Counted from the first letter of the stretch, positions 7,398 through 17,098 are shown. The stretch is DNA of 64,000 bases from Acidimicrobiia bacterium (GCA_009694375.1 SHVB01000009.1:20005-84004), one strand, 5' to 3'. The notes: a model not told the origin generated them from the letters alone. Numbers and translations: made by a program.

Positions 7398-9053
7398 TCA
7401 TCGACATAGGGTGAAGGTCTTGTTGGGCTCCAATGGGGCAAACCTCACCTCAAGGCTGGGCGACTCTACCGAAAGAGTTTGGCCGAAATCCGGAAGGTAA
7501 AGGTTCTGCCCAGGGGAAACTTTCCCTTCCTGCGTGAGAGCCACCTGAAGCGGGCTGATGATGCCGAGGGTCTCGCCCTTGACAAGGGAGAGGTTGAGTG
7601 GCCTCGACTGGGTTTTGCACTCGCCGTCCGCAAAGGGTTGGTCAATTTGTATGAGCCCCAGCATCAGTTGAATGGTTGCGCGGTTCTGTGGTTTGAGGTC
7701 TCCTCTGGGTGGGAGAAACCCCTGATCGCGCATGTCGAGTAAAAACCCAACGGTCACTTCCTTGAAGTCGAATTCGCTGTTCAACGGCCGGACCCATCTC
7801 GGTACTTGTTTCGCCTGTGGGCTCATGGCGATCCCAGTCATCACCTTCCGCTCATAGTCGAAGATCGCCCTGTCGGGATAGGGGAATCCGAGTATGTGGT
7901 CGAACGCTCTGATGTTGCCAGGAAAGCCGGCCAGAAACAGGAGGACAACGGCGACGGTCGTCGGCCGCCACCGCCTCGCTACGGCATCTCCGGCGACGGC
8001 CAGGGCCGGTAGCGCGCACACGGCTCCCGTGTAGAGGTAGCGACTGGATTGCGCTAGTTCGATACCTGCAAAAGAGCGACCCACTGCTAATAGTGCGAAG
8101 AACAGCGGGACAAAGATCAGTAGCGCACCCGGCACGCATACGGTGCGTCGTAGGTCTTCGAGGGAGGTGGATGTGACAAGTAGGCCCAGGCCACCGACGA
8201 GCAACAAGGCGAGGAGAATGGCCACTACTGGTAGGTGGCCAAGGGCCTTGCCCGTGCCCAAGAGTCCCTCGCTCATCCAAGTCAAGACGACGCGTGGGGC
8301 GGGCGGGTTGGGGCGATCTCGTAACCCAAAAAAGTGGTTCCAGGTTAGGTAGGTGAGCGCCGCAGGGCCTGTTTGCAGCAGGGCGTAGCGCCATCCTCGC
8401 CGGGCGAGGCTGACCAGGCCCACGGGAACGAGCAGCAACAGGCCGAGGCCGGAGCACATGCAGGCGGCTATTCCGGCCAGCACTGCGAGGGCGTCTCGTC
8501 GTCTGAGAGGGCCATCGTGATCGACCAGAATGAGTTGGATCAGCACGAACAATATCGACCCGAGGTTGGTGATCTGAAAGACCCAGATGATGTTAGATCC
8601 GCCGTGACCGAAGAGGACCAGTGTGGCGGCGGCGGCGCTGGCGATCCATGGGCCAACTCCGGCTCGCCGCATGATGATGCGAAGTAACAGCGCGACCCCC
8701 AGGTGCAGTGTCACGAGAAGCATGTGATAGGGGATGAAATTCAGTCCGAACATGTTGAACATCAGCCGGAAGATCACCACTGGGATGGGGATCGGGTGGA
8801 CGTCGAATGGTGCCATCACACTCCGGAGGCTGCCGCCGTCGCGTGAGACGAGCATCGCCCAGTCGTCGCGGAAGAACCAATAGTTGGGGCCGATCTCGAA
8901 GACCAGCCACCACCACGAAATGAGCAGGTAGGCGATGAAGAGCCCGAGGGCGATGCGGGCGCCGGTGTTTGATTGGCGCGGGGGGGAGGATCCAACATCC
9001 CCGGTCTCGTCAGCGTCCACGATGTTCATCTCGGATTGCGGGGGGACGGGCAT
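7398..9053 (-). CDS. Polytopic membrane protein of a glycan cluster
   Basis: 551 residues with roughly ten transmembrane helices. After the first helix the extracytoplasmic loop reads NYWFFRDDWAML, an RDDW motif reminiscent of the acidic loop of GT-C transferases. The last ~150 residues form a soluble domain that includes LPDFGQTLSVESPSLEVRF, possibly a beta-sandwich. First gene of the 9053-to-5325 minus-strand operon. Either an outer-face glycosyltransferase using a lipid-linked donor or a structural membrane protein; I could not identify a family. Start alternatives are residues 1 and 9. Confidence 0.5.
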   Translation of the reverse strand: MPVPPQSEMNIVDADETGDVGSSPPRQSNTGARIALGLFIAYLLISWWWLVFEIGPNYWFFRDDWAMLVSRDGGSLRSVMAPFDVHPIPIPVVIFRLMFNMFGLNFIPYHMLLVTLHLGVALLLRIIMRRAGVGPWIASAAAATLVLFGHGGSNIIWVFQITNLGSILFVLIQLILVDHDGPLRRRDALAVLAGIAACMCSGLGLLLLVPVGLVSLARRGWRYALLQTGPAALTYLTWNHFFGLRDRPNPPAPRVVLTWMSEGLLGTGKALGHLPVVAILLALLLVGGLGLLVTSTSLEDLRRTVCVPGALLIFVPLFFALLAVGRSFAGIELAQSSRYLYTGAVCALPALAVAGDAVARRWRPTTVAVVLLFLAGFPGNIRAFDHILGFPYPDRAIFDYERKVMTGIAMSPQAKQVPRWVRPLNSEFDFKEVTVGFLLDMRDQGFLPPRGDLKPQNRATIQLMLGLIQIDQPFADGECKTQSRPLNLSLVKGETLGIISPLQVALTQEGKVSPGQNLYLPDFGQTLSVESPSLEVRFAPLEPNKTFTLCR

Positions 9054-9109
9054 TGAGAGTCCTCGGTGGTGTTTCCCAGCTGATTGGGTGGACCGAACCA
9101 GAATGAACG

Positions 9110-10249
9110 CTACCGCGGCAGGGCTGAGCGCAGTTCGTTGTATCGGCTGGTGTACAGAGTGGCGGTGATCGCGGTGGTGAAGCCCGCAACACGAGGGGTG
9201 GCTGCCAGGCTCATGGCGTGCAGCCGATCCGGATCCATGATCAATCCCACCACGGCTGAAGCCAGAGCCGTGGAGTCGCCTAGGGGCACGATCACGCCAG
9301 TAACGCCGTCTTCAACCACATCCCCAATGGCCCCAAGACGGAAGGTGGCGACCGGGCAGCCGGTCATTTGCGCTTCGATGGCGACCCCAGGGATCCCTTC
9401 GGCCCGGCTGGTAATCAAGACCAGGTCAACACCGCCAAAGACCATCTCCGGGTCATCTCGATGGCCGAGGAGGGTCACTGAATCCTCAATCCCGCAAGCT
9501 TTGATGCGAGCTAGCAGCGCCGACCGGCGAGGGCCGTCGCCGGCCACCACGAGGTGAGCCGGGTGACCCTGGCGATGGATTTCAGCCAGGACATCAATGG
9601 CGAGTTCGGGATGCTTCTGGTCTACCAGGTGCCCCACAAATCCCAGCAGCGGTAGATCCTCGCTGATGCCGATTTGGTGTCGGAGGGTGGCCGAGGCTGT
9701 GGTGCGGTCAACGGCGGCAAATCGGCTGGGCTCACGCGCATTTCCGATCGTCCACACCGGCCCGGGGTAGCCCAGGTTGCGCATCTCGGTCTCCATGCCG
9801 GGGGTCAAGGTGACTACTCCGTCGAACTGGCGGGCGATCAGGGCCCAGATGGCGAGACGGATGCGACCCCATCGTTCCAGTGGGAGCCCGAGGATTCTTT
9901 GCCAAACCCGCACGGTGCCCGGTGAGGACCCCGCCACGGCCACCACGATCGCCGCCCACCCGCCGTGGGCGAGCACGACGTCGGCTGGGTTGTGTTTTAG
10001 CAGGCGCCGCAGGGCCCACGTTCCCTGCACGAAGGCTCGGATTCCGAGGCGGGTGGTTGGGACCAACGGAGGTAGCCTCGATATTTCTCCTCCGTCGGTG
10101 GCCTGGGTAATGGCCACGACCTCGTTGCGGTCGCCGAGCGCATCGCTGGCCAACGCCAACTCGAGTGCGAACACCTCGGCCCCTCGACGGTGGGACCGTG
10201 TCACCACATGGAGCACCCGTAGGCCGTTCTGGACCGCTGGGGTTGCCAT
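9110..10249 (-). CDS. GT4-family glycosyltransferase
   Basis: 379 residues in the GT-B fold. The N-terminal domain opens with RVLHVVTRSHRRGAEVFALE, where the Arg-Gly-Gly-like turn is the acceptor-side motif of GT4 enzymes. The C-terminal donor domain has PLLGFVGHLVDQKHPE, LVVAGDGPRR and then ITSRAEGIPGVAIEAQMTG, the usual E-x7-E retaining glycosyltransferase signature, here with the first Glu in SRAEG. Retaining transfer from a nucleotide sugar at the inner membrane face is expected. It stands between the sulfotransferase operon and the LPRTG gene and may be transcribed alone. Confidence 0.85.
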   Translation of the reverse strand: MATPAVQNGLRVLHVVTRSHRRGAEVFALELALASDALGDRNEVVAITQATDGGEISRLPPLVPTTRLGIRAFVQGTWALRRLLKHNPADVVLAHGGWAAIVVAVAGSSPGTVRVWQRILGLPLERWGRIRLAIWALIARQFDGVVTLTPGMETEMRNLGYPGPVWTIGNAREPSRFAAVDRTTASATLRHQIGISEDLPLLGFVGHLVDQKHPELAIDVLAEIHRQGHPAHLVVAGDGPRRSALLARIKACGIEDSVTLLGHRDDPEMVFGGVDLVLITSRAEGIPGVAIEAQMTGCPVATFRLGAIGDVVEDGVTGVIVPLGDSTALASAVVGLIMDPDRLHAMSLAATPRVAGFTTAITATLYTSRYNELRSALPR

Positions 10250-10304
10250 GGGTTCCGCTTCTATCGCGTATTCTAAGCGGGTTGGCTGGTTTAGGAGCGC
10301 GCTT

Positions 10305-10338
10305 GTGACCGCGAGGGTCTTTCGACCCCCGCGGTCAC
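10305..10338 (-). terminator. Strong stem-loop downstream of the LPRTG gene
   Basis: GTGACCGCG-A-GGGTC pairs with GACCC-C-CGCGGTCAC around a TTTC loop: 14 base pairs with one A/C mismatch. It sits 16 nt after the stop of the sortase-anchored protein. No T-run follows in the direction of transcription. Probably a terminator or 3'-end stabilising hairpin. Confidence 0.65.
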
Positions 10339-10353
10339 GGAACCACGGGCTGG

Positions 10354-11286
10354 TTAGCGCACCGATGACGCTCGCCGCGTGCGAGAGTTATCAGCGGTTA
10401 GGGCGAGGTAGCCCACATCGAGCAGACCAAGCGCTAGGAGGACCAGGTACAGGTTGGACGTGCCACTGCCAGTGCGGGGCAACGCAGCCACCTCAGCATC
10501 ATCAGTAGTGCCCTTGACGGTTGCCGGAGGACCAGCGGTGGTGGGCACAAGCGCCTGAAGCGTGGTGGTCGTGGCGATCGGCGCTACGCCAATCTGGTCG
10601 TTCAGGATCAGTTCTTCATCAGGGGGGTAGCAAATCATCTTGAGTAGCCCAGTTACAATTGGGGTTTCGCTGAGGATTTGGTTGGGTGTGAAGACGATGG
10701 GTTCACCGGGGGCAGCGGTGCGGGTATACGGGAAGCTTTGCGGGCCAATGGTAAATCCGACCGCGACCGACCCGTCACCGAGCTGAACGGTGACCGTGTC
10801 GGTGAGGATGGCCGTCTCTCCGACAGCTCCTTCGGTGGGACTTATGGCACCGCCGCCGGTGACAACCAATTCTGTGTAGCCCGTCTCAACCGCAACCTCC
10901 GTCAGGTTTTTCGGTAGGACGAAGTTGAAGGTGAAGGTCATATCGAAGTCATCGCCCTGCGCCGGCGAGGGCTCCACAGCGTCAGACAGAATTGTGGTAG
11001 GGAGTAGGAACTGACCTGCGGCTGGTGCCGGGGGGCTCGGCAGGATGCCCCCAAGGATGGCCTTGCTACCAGCATCCGCACCTTCGCAGAGGTAGTCTGC
11101 TTGTAGGTTCCCTGCCGTGAGGTACTTACCTTCTTGCCCACCGGGAGGGCTACCGGCGGAGGTGGAGGAGGGGCCAAGCGTGACCATGGCCAGTCCGGCG
11201 GCGGCGAAAATGCCTAGGTGGGCCAGCAGGCGCCGGCGGCGCCTGCCTACCTTTGGCCCTTGTTCGGGTTGCTTGTTCTCGTGCAT
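10354..11286 (-). CDS. Secreted surface protein with LPRTG sortase sorting signal
   Basis: 310 residues. The N-terminus has a basic run (GRRRRR) and a hydrophobic core (LGIFAAAGLAMVTLG) ending near SAG, a Sec signal peptide. The body is Thr/Pro/Val-rich and beta-like, with a Thr-rich stalk before the end. The C-terminus shows all three parts of a sorting signal: LPRTG (269-273), a hydrophobic span (LYLVLLALGLLDVGYLAL) and a basic tail. It would be cleaved by a sortase between Thr and Gly and linked to the cell wall. No sortase gene is in the window. The ATG is preceded by GAGGAG. The central domain was not recognised. Confidence 0.75.
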   Translation of the reverse strand: MHENKQPEQGPKVGRRRRRLLAHLGIFAAAGLAMVTLGPSSTSAGSPPGGQEGKYLTAGNLQADYLCEGADAGSKAILGGILPSPPAPAAGQFLLPTTILSDAVEPSPAQGDDFDMTFTFNFVLPKNLTEVAVETGYTELVVTGGGAISPTEGAVGETAILTDTVTVQLGDGSVAVGFTIGPQSFPYTRTAAPGEPIVFTPNQILSETPIVTGLLKMICYPPDEELILNDQIGVAPIATTTTLQALVPTTAGPPATVKGTTDDAEVAALPRTGSGTSNLYLVLLALGLLDVGYLALTADNSRTRRASSVR

Positions 11287-11610
11287 ATCGGGCTAACTCC
11301 TCAGGTTCGGTTGAATGGAATACGGGTAGAGGTGGGCTCGGAGACCAGCCAAGGTGCCGGCCTTCGGAAATCCGGGTCGCCAGAGACTGGAGCACTCGTC
11401 GTGCAGCGTGTTTCCGAAAGACTCATAGTTTCCCCCGTGTTTCCTAGCCCACCCCACAGCAACCGATTCCTTACCTGGCTTCTGCTTCCCACGGTGCACT
11501 AGTCCCTATTACCCAGAAAACTTACCATGGTGGGTCAAGGTTTGCCGCGCAGAGTGGCGGGTTGAGTTGCGCTGAGCAGTTACGTCGTGGCGTGGCGCAC
11601 CGGAGGCGGC
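11287..11610 (-). promoter_or_regulatory. Long leader of the LPRTG gene with a predicted three-way junction
   Basis: This 324-nt stretch has no gene. Between 11363 and 11418 an 8-bp stem (TTCGGAAA 11363-11370 with TTTCCGAA 11411-11418) closes two small hairpins, CCAG-AGA-CTGG (11380-11390) and GCAC-TCGTC-GTGC (11392-11404). Read on the minus strand this would be in the 5' untranslated region, about 77 nt before the start codon. It matches no riboswitch I know. Further upstream lies an AT-richer patch (11505-11530), a plausible promoter position. Confidence 0.45.
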
Positions 11611-12834
11611 TTACCGGAGGGTGAGGGCCTGGCGCACCGTCCGTACCTGGTGGTCCCAGGACCATTGGGTTGCCACGCTGTGTCCGGCGGCGGCGATACG
11701 TCTGCGTTGTTCGGGATCGTCTGCCAAGGTTTGCAGCGCCCGGGAGAGGTCGGCGGTATCGCCGGGCACGAAGAAGACGGCGTGGCGGCCGTTATCAAGG
11801 CGATTGGTGAGTTGGCGCACGTTCGGGGCGACCACCGCAAGCCCAGCGGCGAGGTACTCGGCTAGTTTGAGCGGAGAGTAATGGAATGGTTCGTCGGGAC
11901 GACCCAGCACCACCCCGATGTCCATCGCGGCGAGTAGCGCCGGTAATTCGTGGTGGGGAACGAGCCCGGTAAAGCGCACATGGACGCCCAATTCCTGCGC
12001 CAAGTGTTCAATCCGTGTCCGCTCGGGGCCATCCCCCACGAGGAGTAAACTCACCCCCGTCAAGGGGGCCACTGAGCGTACCAGGTCATCGATGGCGTGA
12101 AATGGCCGGAAGCTGCCCGCCCATCCAATGACTACCTCGTCGCCCACTCCGGCGGACCTTCGGGCGGCGGCGCGGTCGATGGGCGGTGCGAACAGATCGA
12201 GGTCCACCCCGGTGGGTGTGATGATCAGGCGGTCCTCGGCGACCCCGAGGCGGGCGACTTCCTCAGCTACTACTTCGGAGCCGCACGCCACCAGCGTGGC
12301 GTGTCGTAGGGCTGGATGTTCGCCTCGCCGCTCTAGCCAGGTGCCCCACCCCGGTCGGCGCACGTTCCACTGCTCCGCTTGCCAGACAAGTAGGGCGGGC
12401 ACGAAGAGCACTGATGGCACCTGTAGGCGATCGGCGAGGGTGAGTCCGGCGGAGTGAAACAGTTCATGGCGCTGCCATACGAACTCGATCGTGCCTTCCT
12501 CCTCCGTCCATGGTCCGCGCTCGTCGGGGCGGAATCGGCGGGCTCGCAGTGCCTCACGTCCGTCTTTCAGGATAGTTTTGACTACCGGGGGCAGAGCTTG
12601 CCGGGCTCGACGATGGCCGGAAGGGGGGGATGCCTGCGCGTCGGTGGCTCGACGGCGCACCTCGTCGATATCGAGTACTCCCTGGGGGGTTACGATCCAG
12701 GCCCTGCCCAACTCACGTTGGGCTGCGCTGGCCCAACCACAGGTGCTGATCCACCCGGCGACCGGCCCTGTTTGGCCTGAAGTAGTTGTGGGAAGCACGA
12801 AAATAGCTGCGCTTGGCTGCGGTTGGACGCCCAT
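11611..12834 (-). CDS. GT4-family glycosyltransferase
   Basis: Taken from the ATG at 12834, 407 residues; the frame is open to 12948 but the upstream part is low-complexity Pro/Arg and unlike the family, and neither start has a clear ribosome binding site. AAIFVLPTTTSGQTG opens the N-terminal GT-B domain. The donor domain shows VVIGWAGSFRPFHAIDDL, LLLVGDGPERTRIEHL and LGRPDEPFHYSPLKLAEYLA; the expected first Glu of the E-x7-E motif appears as DEPFHYSPLKLAE. Likely adds a sugar to the surface glycan. Divergent from the large secreted phosphatase-like gene, with 194 bp between them. Confidence 0.8.
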   Translation of the reverse strand: MGVQPQPSAAIFVLPTTTSGQTGPVAGWISTCGWASAAQRELGRAWIVTPQGVLDIDEVRRRATDAQASPPSGHRRARQALPPVVKTILKDGREALRARRFRPDERGPWTEEEGTIEFVWQRHELFHSAGLTLADRLQVPSVLFVPALLVWQAEQWNVRRPGWGTWLERRGEHPALRHATLVACGSEVVAEEVARLGVAEDRLIITPTGVDLDLFAPPIDRAAARRSAGVGDEVVIGWAGSFRPFHAIDDLVRSVAPLTGVSLLLVGDGPERTRIEHLAQELGVHVRFTGLVPHHELPALLAAMDIGVVLGRPDEPFHYSPLKLAEYLAAGLAVVAPNVRQLTNRLDNGRHAVFFVPGDTADLSRALQTLADDPEQRRRIAAAGHSVATQWSWDHQVRTVRQALTLR

Positions 12835-13028
12835 CACTTGGGAGAGTAGCGATACCGGAGAGTTCGGGAGCGGACGCGGCCCATGGCGGGCGGGGGGGGG
12901 AAGAGCCATGCGGCCGGCAGCGCTGGGCGGAGGACGGCCGGGGGTCATGTATGGACGGCATTGCCTAAACGCCCTCAGTGGGGGAATGATAGGGGATCGG
13001 GAACGCCACTAGTCCTGCCTAAGCAGTG

Positions 13029-16000
13029 ATGTGGTCTGACAGACTTGGGTGGGGATTTGTGCGGAAAATAGGGACAGGACTCGTGGCACTGCTGGTGATG
13101 GCGATGGTCGTTCCCTCTTTGGCAAGTCCGGCTGGGGCCACGGTAGGTGGTACCGGGTTGGGGTTTGATGGTGTGTCGCAGTACGCGAAGTTGGGGGTGG
13201 CGACTGATTTGAGGTCGTCGGTGTTTACGGTGGAGTTGTGGTTTCGCCGAACGGGTACGGGGGTGGCGACGTCGACGGGTTTGGGGGGTTTGCCGTCGGT
13301 GATCCCCTTGATCACCAAGGGCCGGTCCCAGAGCGAATCGGCGGCGGCGGATATCAACTATTTCCTGGGTATTAACGCCACGACGGGGGCGTTGGTGGCG
13401 GATTTTGAGGAGGCGCAGACGGCGGCGGGTGGGGTGACGCCGGGGGCGAATCATCCGGCGTCGGGTACCACGGCGATCCCGGCGGATGGTGTGTGGCATC
13501 ACGCGGCGGGGACGTATGACGGTTCGTCGTGGTCTTTGTATTTGGATGGGGTGAAGGAAGCGGGCTTGTTCGTGGGGGTGCCGGCGAACGCGGAGACGAG
13601 CGCGGTGGCGGCGGTGGGCTCGGCGTTGCAGACAACGGGGAACCCGGCGGGGTTCTTCGCCGGTGACGTGGATGAGGTGCGGGTTTGGGCGACGGCGCGT
13701 ACACAGGCGGAGATTTCCTCTGCCAAAGACGCGGACCTCGTGGGATCCCCGAGTGGGTTGTTGGGGGTATGGCACATCAACGAGGGCTATGGCACCCAGC
13801 TGGGAGACCAATCCGTCAGCAACCTTTCCGGCACCACGGTCAATAGCCCGACGTGGGTTACCGGCGCACAAAATCCCGAGGGCAACGTATCTCCCACCGT
13901 CGCCACCTTGGTGACGCCGGCGAATGCTTCCAACGGGGTTGGCCTGGCGCCCACGCTGTCGGTCGCCGTGGCGGACCCGAACGACGACACGGTGATCGTC
14001 ACCTACCTGGGACGACCACTCGCTAGTGGTCCATTCCTCCCGATCATGTTTCATACCGGTGTGTCCTCAGGCACCACCGACTCGACGGTTTGGTCGGCCC
14101 TGGCGGTGGGCCAGAGCTACGAGTGGTACGCGGTGGTTAGCGACGGGTTCCTCTCGACCACGAGCCCGACGTGGACCTTCCACACCGCGCCGGGGTCCGA
14201 CCCGATCTTCATCGGGGCCGGCGATATTGCGGGCTGCAACGAGGACATGGACGCTGCCACTGCGGCGATTTTGAGCGGGATCGATGGGACCGTGTGGACA
14301 TCGGGTGACAATGTGTATCCGTCGGGCCTGGCCGAGGACTTTGCGAACTGCTACGACCCGGTGTGGGGGGGCAGTATCAAGGCCCGCACCCGTCCCGTTC
14401 CTGGTAACCACGACTGGGGCGACAACTCGACCTCAGGGAGCCTCAGCGGCTACCAGGGCTACTTCGGCGCCAACGCCACTGATGCGAATGGAAAGAGCTA
14501 CTACAGTTACGACATCGCCTTGAGCAACTGGCACATCGTGAACCTTGATACCGAGTGCGAATTGGTGACCCCCAATGTTGCCGACGGGTGCGCGGCGGGA
14601 TCCCCGCAGGAAACATGGCTGAAGGCCGATCTGGCCAGCAACAGCAGCAAGAACGTCATCGCGATATGGCACCAGCCGTTGTTTAGCTCGGGTGGCACGC
14701 GCTACACCGCGTTACAAGCGATGTACACGGATCTTTATGAAGCCGGCGTTGACGTCATTTTACAGGGCCATGATCACGTCTATGAGAGAATTGCTCCGAC
14801 GAAGCCGGATGGTACCGCCGATAGCGACTACGGCATCCGGCAGTTTACCGTTGGCACCGGAGGGGCTGCGGGTTCCAATTGTGGGGTCCCGATTCTCACG
14901 CAGGAGGTGTGCAAGAGCCGCACCAACGGGGTACTGAAGCTCACCCTCCACGAGACCGGCTACGACTGGGCCTTCCTGGCCACGACGGACAGTTCCTTTG
15001 AGGATTCGGGGACGGGTACCGTCCATAGCGCTCCGGCGGCCCCGGCGGCTGCCCAGATTGGTGCCGCCACTGGTGGGATTGCGTCCGCCACGGTGACGTG
15101 GACTGCGCCCACTCCTAACGGTGGCCCACCGATCACCGGCTATGTGGTTACGCCGTACCTCGGAACGACCGCCCAAACACCGACCGTGGTGGGGCTGGTG
15201 ACCTCGGCGGCGGTGACTGGTCTCACCAGTTGGTACCCTTACACCTTCAAGGTGGCGGCCACCAACGAGTTCGGAGTCGGCGCCCCGTCGTCGGCCTCTA
15301 ATTCGGTTATTCCCACGGGACCGCTAGTGGCGCCCGGTGCACCCACCATTGGTATCGCAACGGCCACGAGCACCAAGGCCACTGTGAACTGGACGGCGCC
15401 GATCTCCAACGGTGGCTCCGCTATTACGGGCTATGTGGTTACGCCCTACATCGGCACCACCGCTCAAACCCCCAAGAGTGTGGGCGTGGTGACATCCTTG
15501 GTGCTCACGGGCCTCGCCAATGGCACCACCTACAGCTTCACGGTGGCCGCCAAGAATGCGCTCGGAACCGGTGCCACCTCAGCTACAAGTAACGCTGTGA
15601 CCCCGGCCGCCGTGCCGTCGGCTCCCACCGGCGTCGTTGCCGCACCCGGCCTTGCGACGGCCACGACCGGTTCGCTCCTGGTCTCCTTCACCCCGGGGGC
15701 ATCGAACGGCAGCGCGATCCTCACTTACGTGGCCACCTGCACCTCCACGCAAAGAGGGGTTGCCGCGGTGAATGCCACCGGAACCACTTCGCCGATCACG
15801 GTTTCCGGTGCCGCTACCTCGAAGAAGTTCACCTGCCGGGTGACGGCGACCAACTCCATCGGCACCAGTGCGGCTTCCGCCGCCAGCGCGCAGGTGATCG
15901 TAGGTTCGCCTGCCTCCCCCAGCGCGGTCACCGGTGTAAAGGTGGCTTCGGGCCAACTGCGGGTGACCTTCACCCCGGGGGCATCGAATGGCAGTTCGAT

Positions 16001-16184
16001 TACCAGTTACAAGGTGACATGCACGTCGAGTAATGCCGGCGTTAGCGGGAATGCCACGGGTACGGTTTCGCCGATCACGGTCACCGGCCTTACCGCTAAC
16101 AAGACCTATACCTGCAGGGTCACCGCCACCAACGCCCGCGGCGTCGGCCTGGCTTCGGTGGCCTCATTGGCCGTGGTCGCCTAA
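13029..16184 (+). CDS. Secreted LamG-metallophosphatase-FN3 multidomain protein
   Basis: 1051 residues; GTG three bases earlier (13026) is an alternative start. A Sec signal peptide (hydrophobic VALLVMAMVVPSLASPAG) is followed by a LamG/concanavalin-like domain (~40-265), a linker or Ig-like domain (~275-385) and a calcineurin-like phosphoesterase (~390-660). The latter has the metal-binding set GDIAGC, GDNVYPSG, GNHDWG, WHQPLF and GHDHVYER in order, as in purple acid phosphatases. Four FN3-type repeats follow (~665 to end); the first two share GYVVTPYxGTTAQTP. No cell-wall anchor is visible. Probably an exported phosphatase for phosphate esters or nucleotides that also binds glycans. Codon choice shifts inside the gene (see findings). 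Confidence 0.85.
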   Translation: MWSDRLGWGFVRKIGTGLVALLVMAMVVPSLASPAGATVGGTGLGFDGVSQYAKLGVATDLRSSVFTVELWFRRTGTGVATSTGLGGLPSVIPLITKGRSQSESAAADINYFLGINATTGALVADFEEAQTAAGGVTPGANHPASGTTAIPADGVWHHAAGTYDGSSWSLYLDGVKEAGLFVGVPANAETSAVAAVGSALQTTGNPAGFFAGDVDEVRVWATARTQAEISSAKDADLVGSPSGLLGVWHINEGYGTQLGDQSVSNLSGTTVNSPTWVTGAQNPEGNVSPTVATLVTPANASNGVGLAPTLSVAVADPNDDTVIVTYLGRPLASGPFLPIMFHTGVSSGTTDSTVWSALAVGQSYEWYAVVSDGFLSTTSPTWTFHTAPGSDPIFIGAGDIAGCNEDMDAATAAILSGIDGTVWTSGDNVYPSGLAEDFANCYDPVWGGSIKARTRPVPGNHDWGDNSTSGSLSGYQGYFGANATDANGKSYYSYDIALSNWHIVNLDTECELVTPNVADGCAAGSPQETWLKADLASNSSKNVIAIWHQPLFSSGGTRYTALQAMYTDLYEAGVDVILQGHDHVYERIAPTKPDGTADSDYGIRQFTVGTGGAAGSNCGVPILTQEVCKSRTNGVLKLTLHETGYDWAFLATTDSSFEDSGTGTVHSAPAAPAAAQIGAATGGIASATVTWTAPTPNGGPPITGYVVTPYLGTTAQTPTVVGLVTSAAVTGLTSWYPYTFKVAATNEFGVGAPSSASNSVIPTGPLVAPGAPTIGIATATSTKATVNWTAPISNGGSAITGYVVTPYIGTTAQTPKSVGVVTSLVLTGLANGTTYSFTVAAKNALGTGATSATSNAVTPAAVPSAPTGVVAAPGLATATTGSLLVSFTPGASNGSAILTYVATCTSTQRGVAAVNATGTTSPITVSGAATSKKFTCRVTATNSIGTSAASAASAQVIVGSPASPSAVTGVKVASGQLRVTFTPGASNGSSITSYKVTCTSSNAGVSGNATGTVSPITVTGLTANKTYTCRVTATNARGVGLASVASLAVVA

Positions 16185-16244
16185 CGGCGCGAATCCTCGC
16201 GGCGGGAAGGGTGTCGGTATGGCCGCTGAACTGGGCCTTCATGG

Positions 16245-16318
16245 TGGAGCGGGTGACGAGAATCGAACTCGCGTTCTCAGCTTGGGAAGCTGATGTTCTG
16301 CCTCTGAACTACACCCGC
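16245..16318 (-). tRNA. tRNA-Gly (CCC anticodon), CCA encoded
   Basis: The minus strand folds as a full cloverleaf: acceptor arm GCGGGTG/CACCCGC, D arm with GTTC..., anticodon stem TCAGC/GCTGA around loop TTCCCAA giving anticodon CCC, and a T arm with GTTCGATTC. Discriminator T at 16248 is followed by a genomically encoded CCA (16247-16245). It reads GGG glycine codons, which are frequent in this window. Confidence 0.95.
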
Positions 16319-16534
16319 AGGAAGGTCGAACGGCACTCGGGAACGGGTGCCGGGTTTGATGCGGCATCAGAATCCGGGTGGCTTGTCGACCGGCCTACAG
16401 ATCTTAGGCTGGTCCGGGCCTGGCGGTGAACGGCCAGTCCACCCTGAGCGCTTGGGGCTCTGGTGGCGGAGATCGGGTTCCGGTCTTCGCCACCAGAGTG
16501 GCGCGCTGGCCGGGCTAAGTTCCTCGGCGTGATC

Positions 16535-17098
16535 ATGTCTGACCGCTCCATCCGTGAGGCCATTGCGGCCGGACGGATCCAACTGGACCCCTTCGATCCA
16601 GACCTCGTGCAGCCGGCCTCGGTGGACATGCGCCTCGACCGCTATTTCCGGGTGTTCCTGAACCACACGATGCCCGTCATCGACGTCAAGAAGAACCTCG
16701 AAGAATTGACCCAACTCATCGAAATCCCCGAAGACCAGGCCTTCGTGCTGCATCCAGGTGAGTTTGTCCTGGGCAGCACCCTGGAGCGCCTCGGGTTGCC
16801 GGACGATCTCGTCGGTCGGGTGGAGGGGAAGAGTTCGCTTGGGCGTCTCGGCCTTCTCGTGCACGCCACCGCCGGCTTTGTCGACGCGGGCTTCTCGGGC
16901 CACATCACCCTCGAATTGTCGAACGTTGCGAATCTTCCGATCACCCTCTATCCCGGCATGAAGGTGGGTCAGATCAGCTTTCTCACCATGACCACTCCGG
17001 CCGATGTGCCCTACGGCAGCGGGAACCTCGGATCGAAGTACCAGGGCCAGCGTGGCCCCACTCCCTCCCGTTACTGGGAGAACTTTACCGATTCCTGA
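16535..17098 (+). CDS. dcd: dCTP deaminase
   Basis: 187 residues from the ATG at 16535 ([10 protein letters not shown]); upstream in-frame codons to 16463 lack family similarity. [41 protein letters not shown] and [21 protein letters not shown] are hallmark Dcd blocks, the Glu in TLELSN lying in the active site. The enzyme makes dUTP from dCTP; in mycobacteria the homologue is bifunctional and goes on to dUMP. The C-terminal [16 protein letters not shown] is the nucleotide-covering tail. Its 3' end overlaps the convergent response-regulator-like gene by 28 bp. Confidence 0.95.
   Translation: MSDRSIREAIAAGRIQLDPFDPDLVQPASVDMRLDRYFRVFLNHTMPVIDVKKNLEELTQLIEIPEDQAFVLHPGEFVLGSTLERLGLPDDLVGRVEGKSSLGRLGLLVHATAGFVDAGFSGHITLELSNVANLPITLYPGMKVGQISFLTMTTPADVPYGSGNLGSKYQGQRGPTPSRYWENFTDS

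Noticed and set aside
12975..14054. 359-codon antisense frame over the LamG domain
   Set aside because: Arg/Pro/His repeats without any domain; the plus strand has a clear signal peptide and domains.
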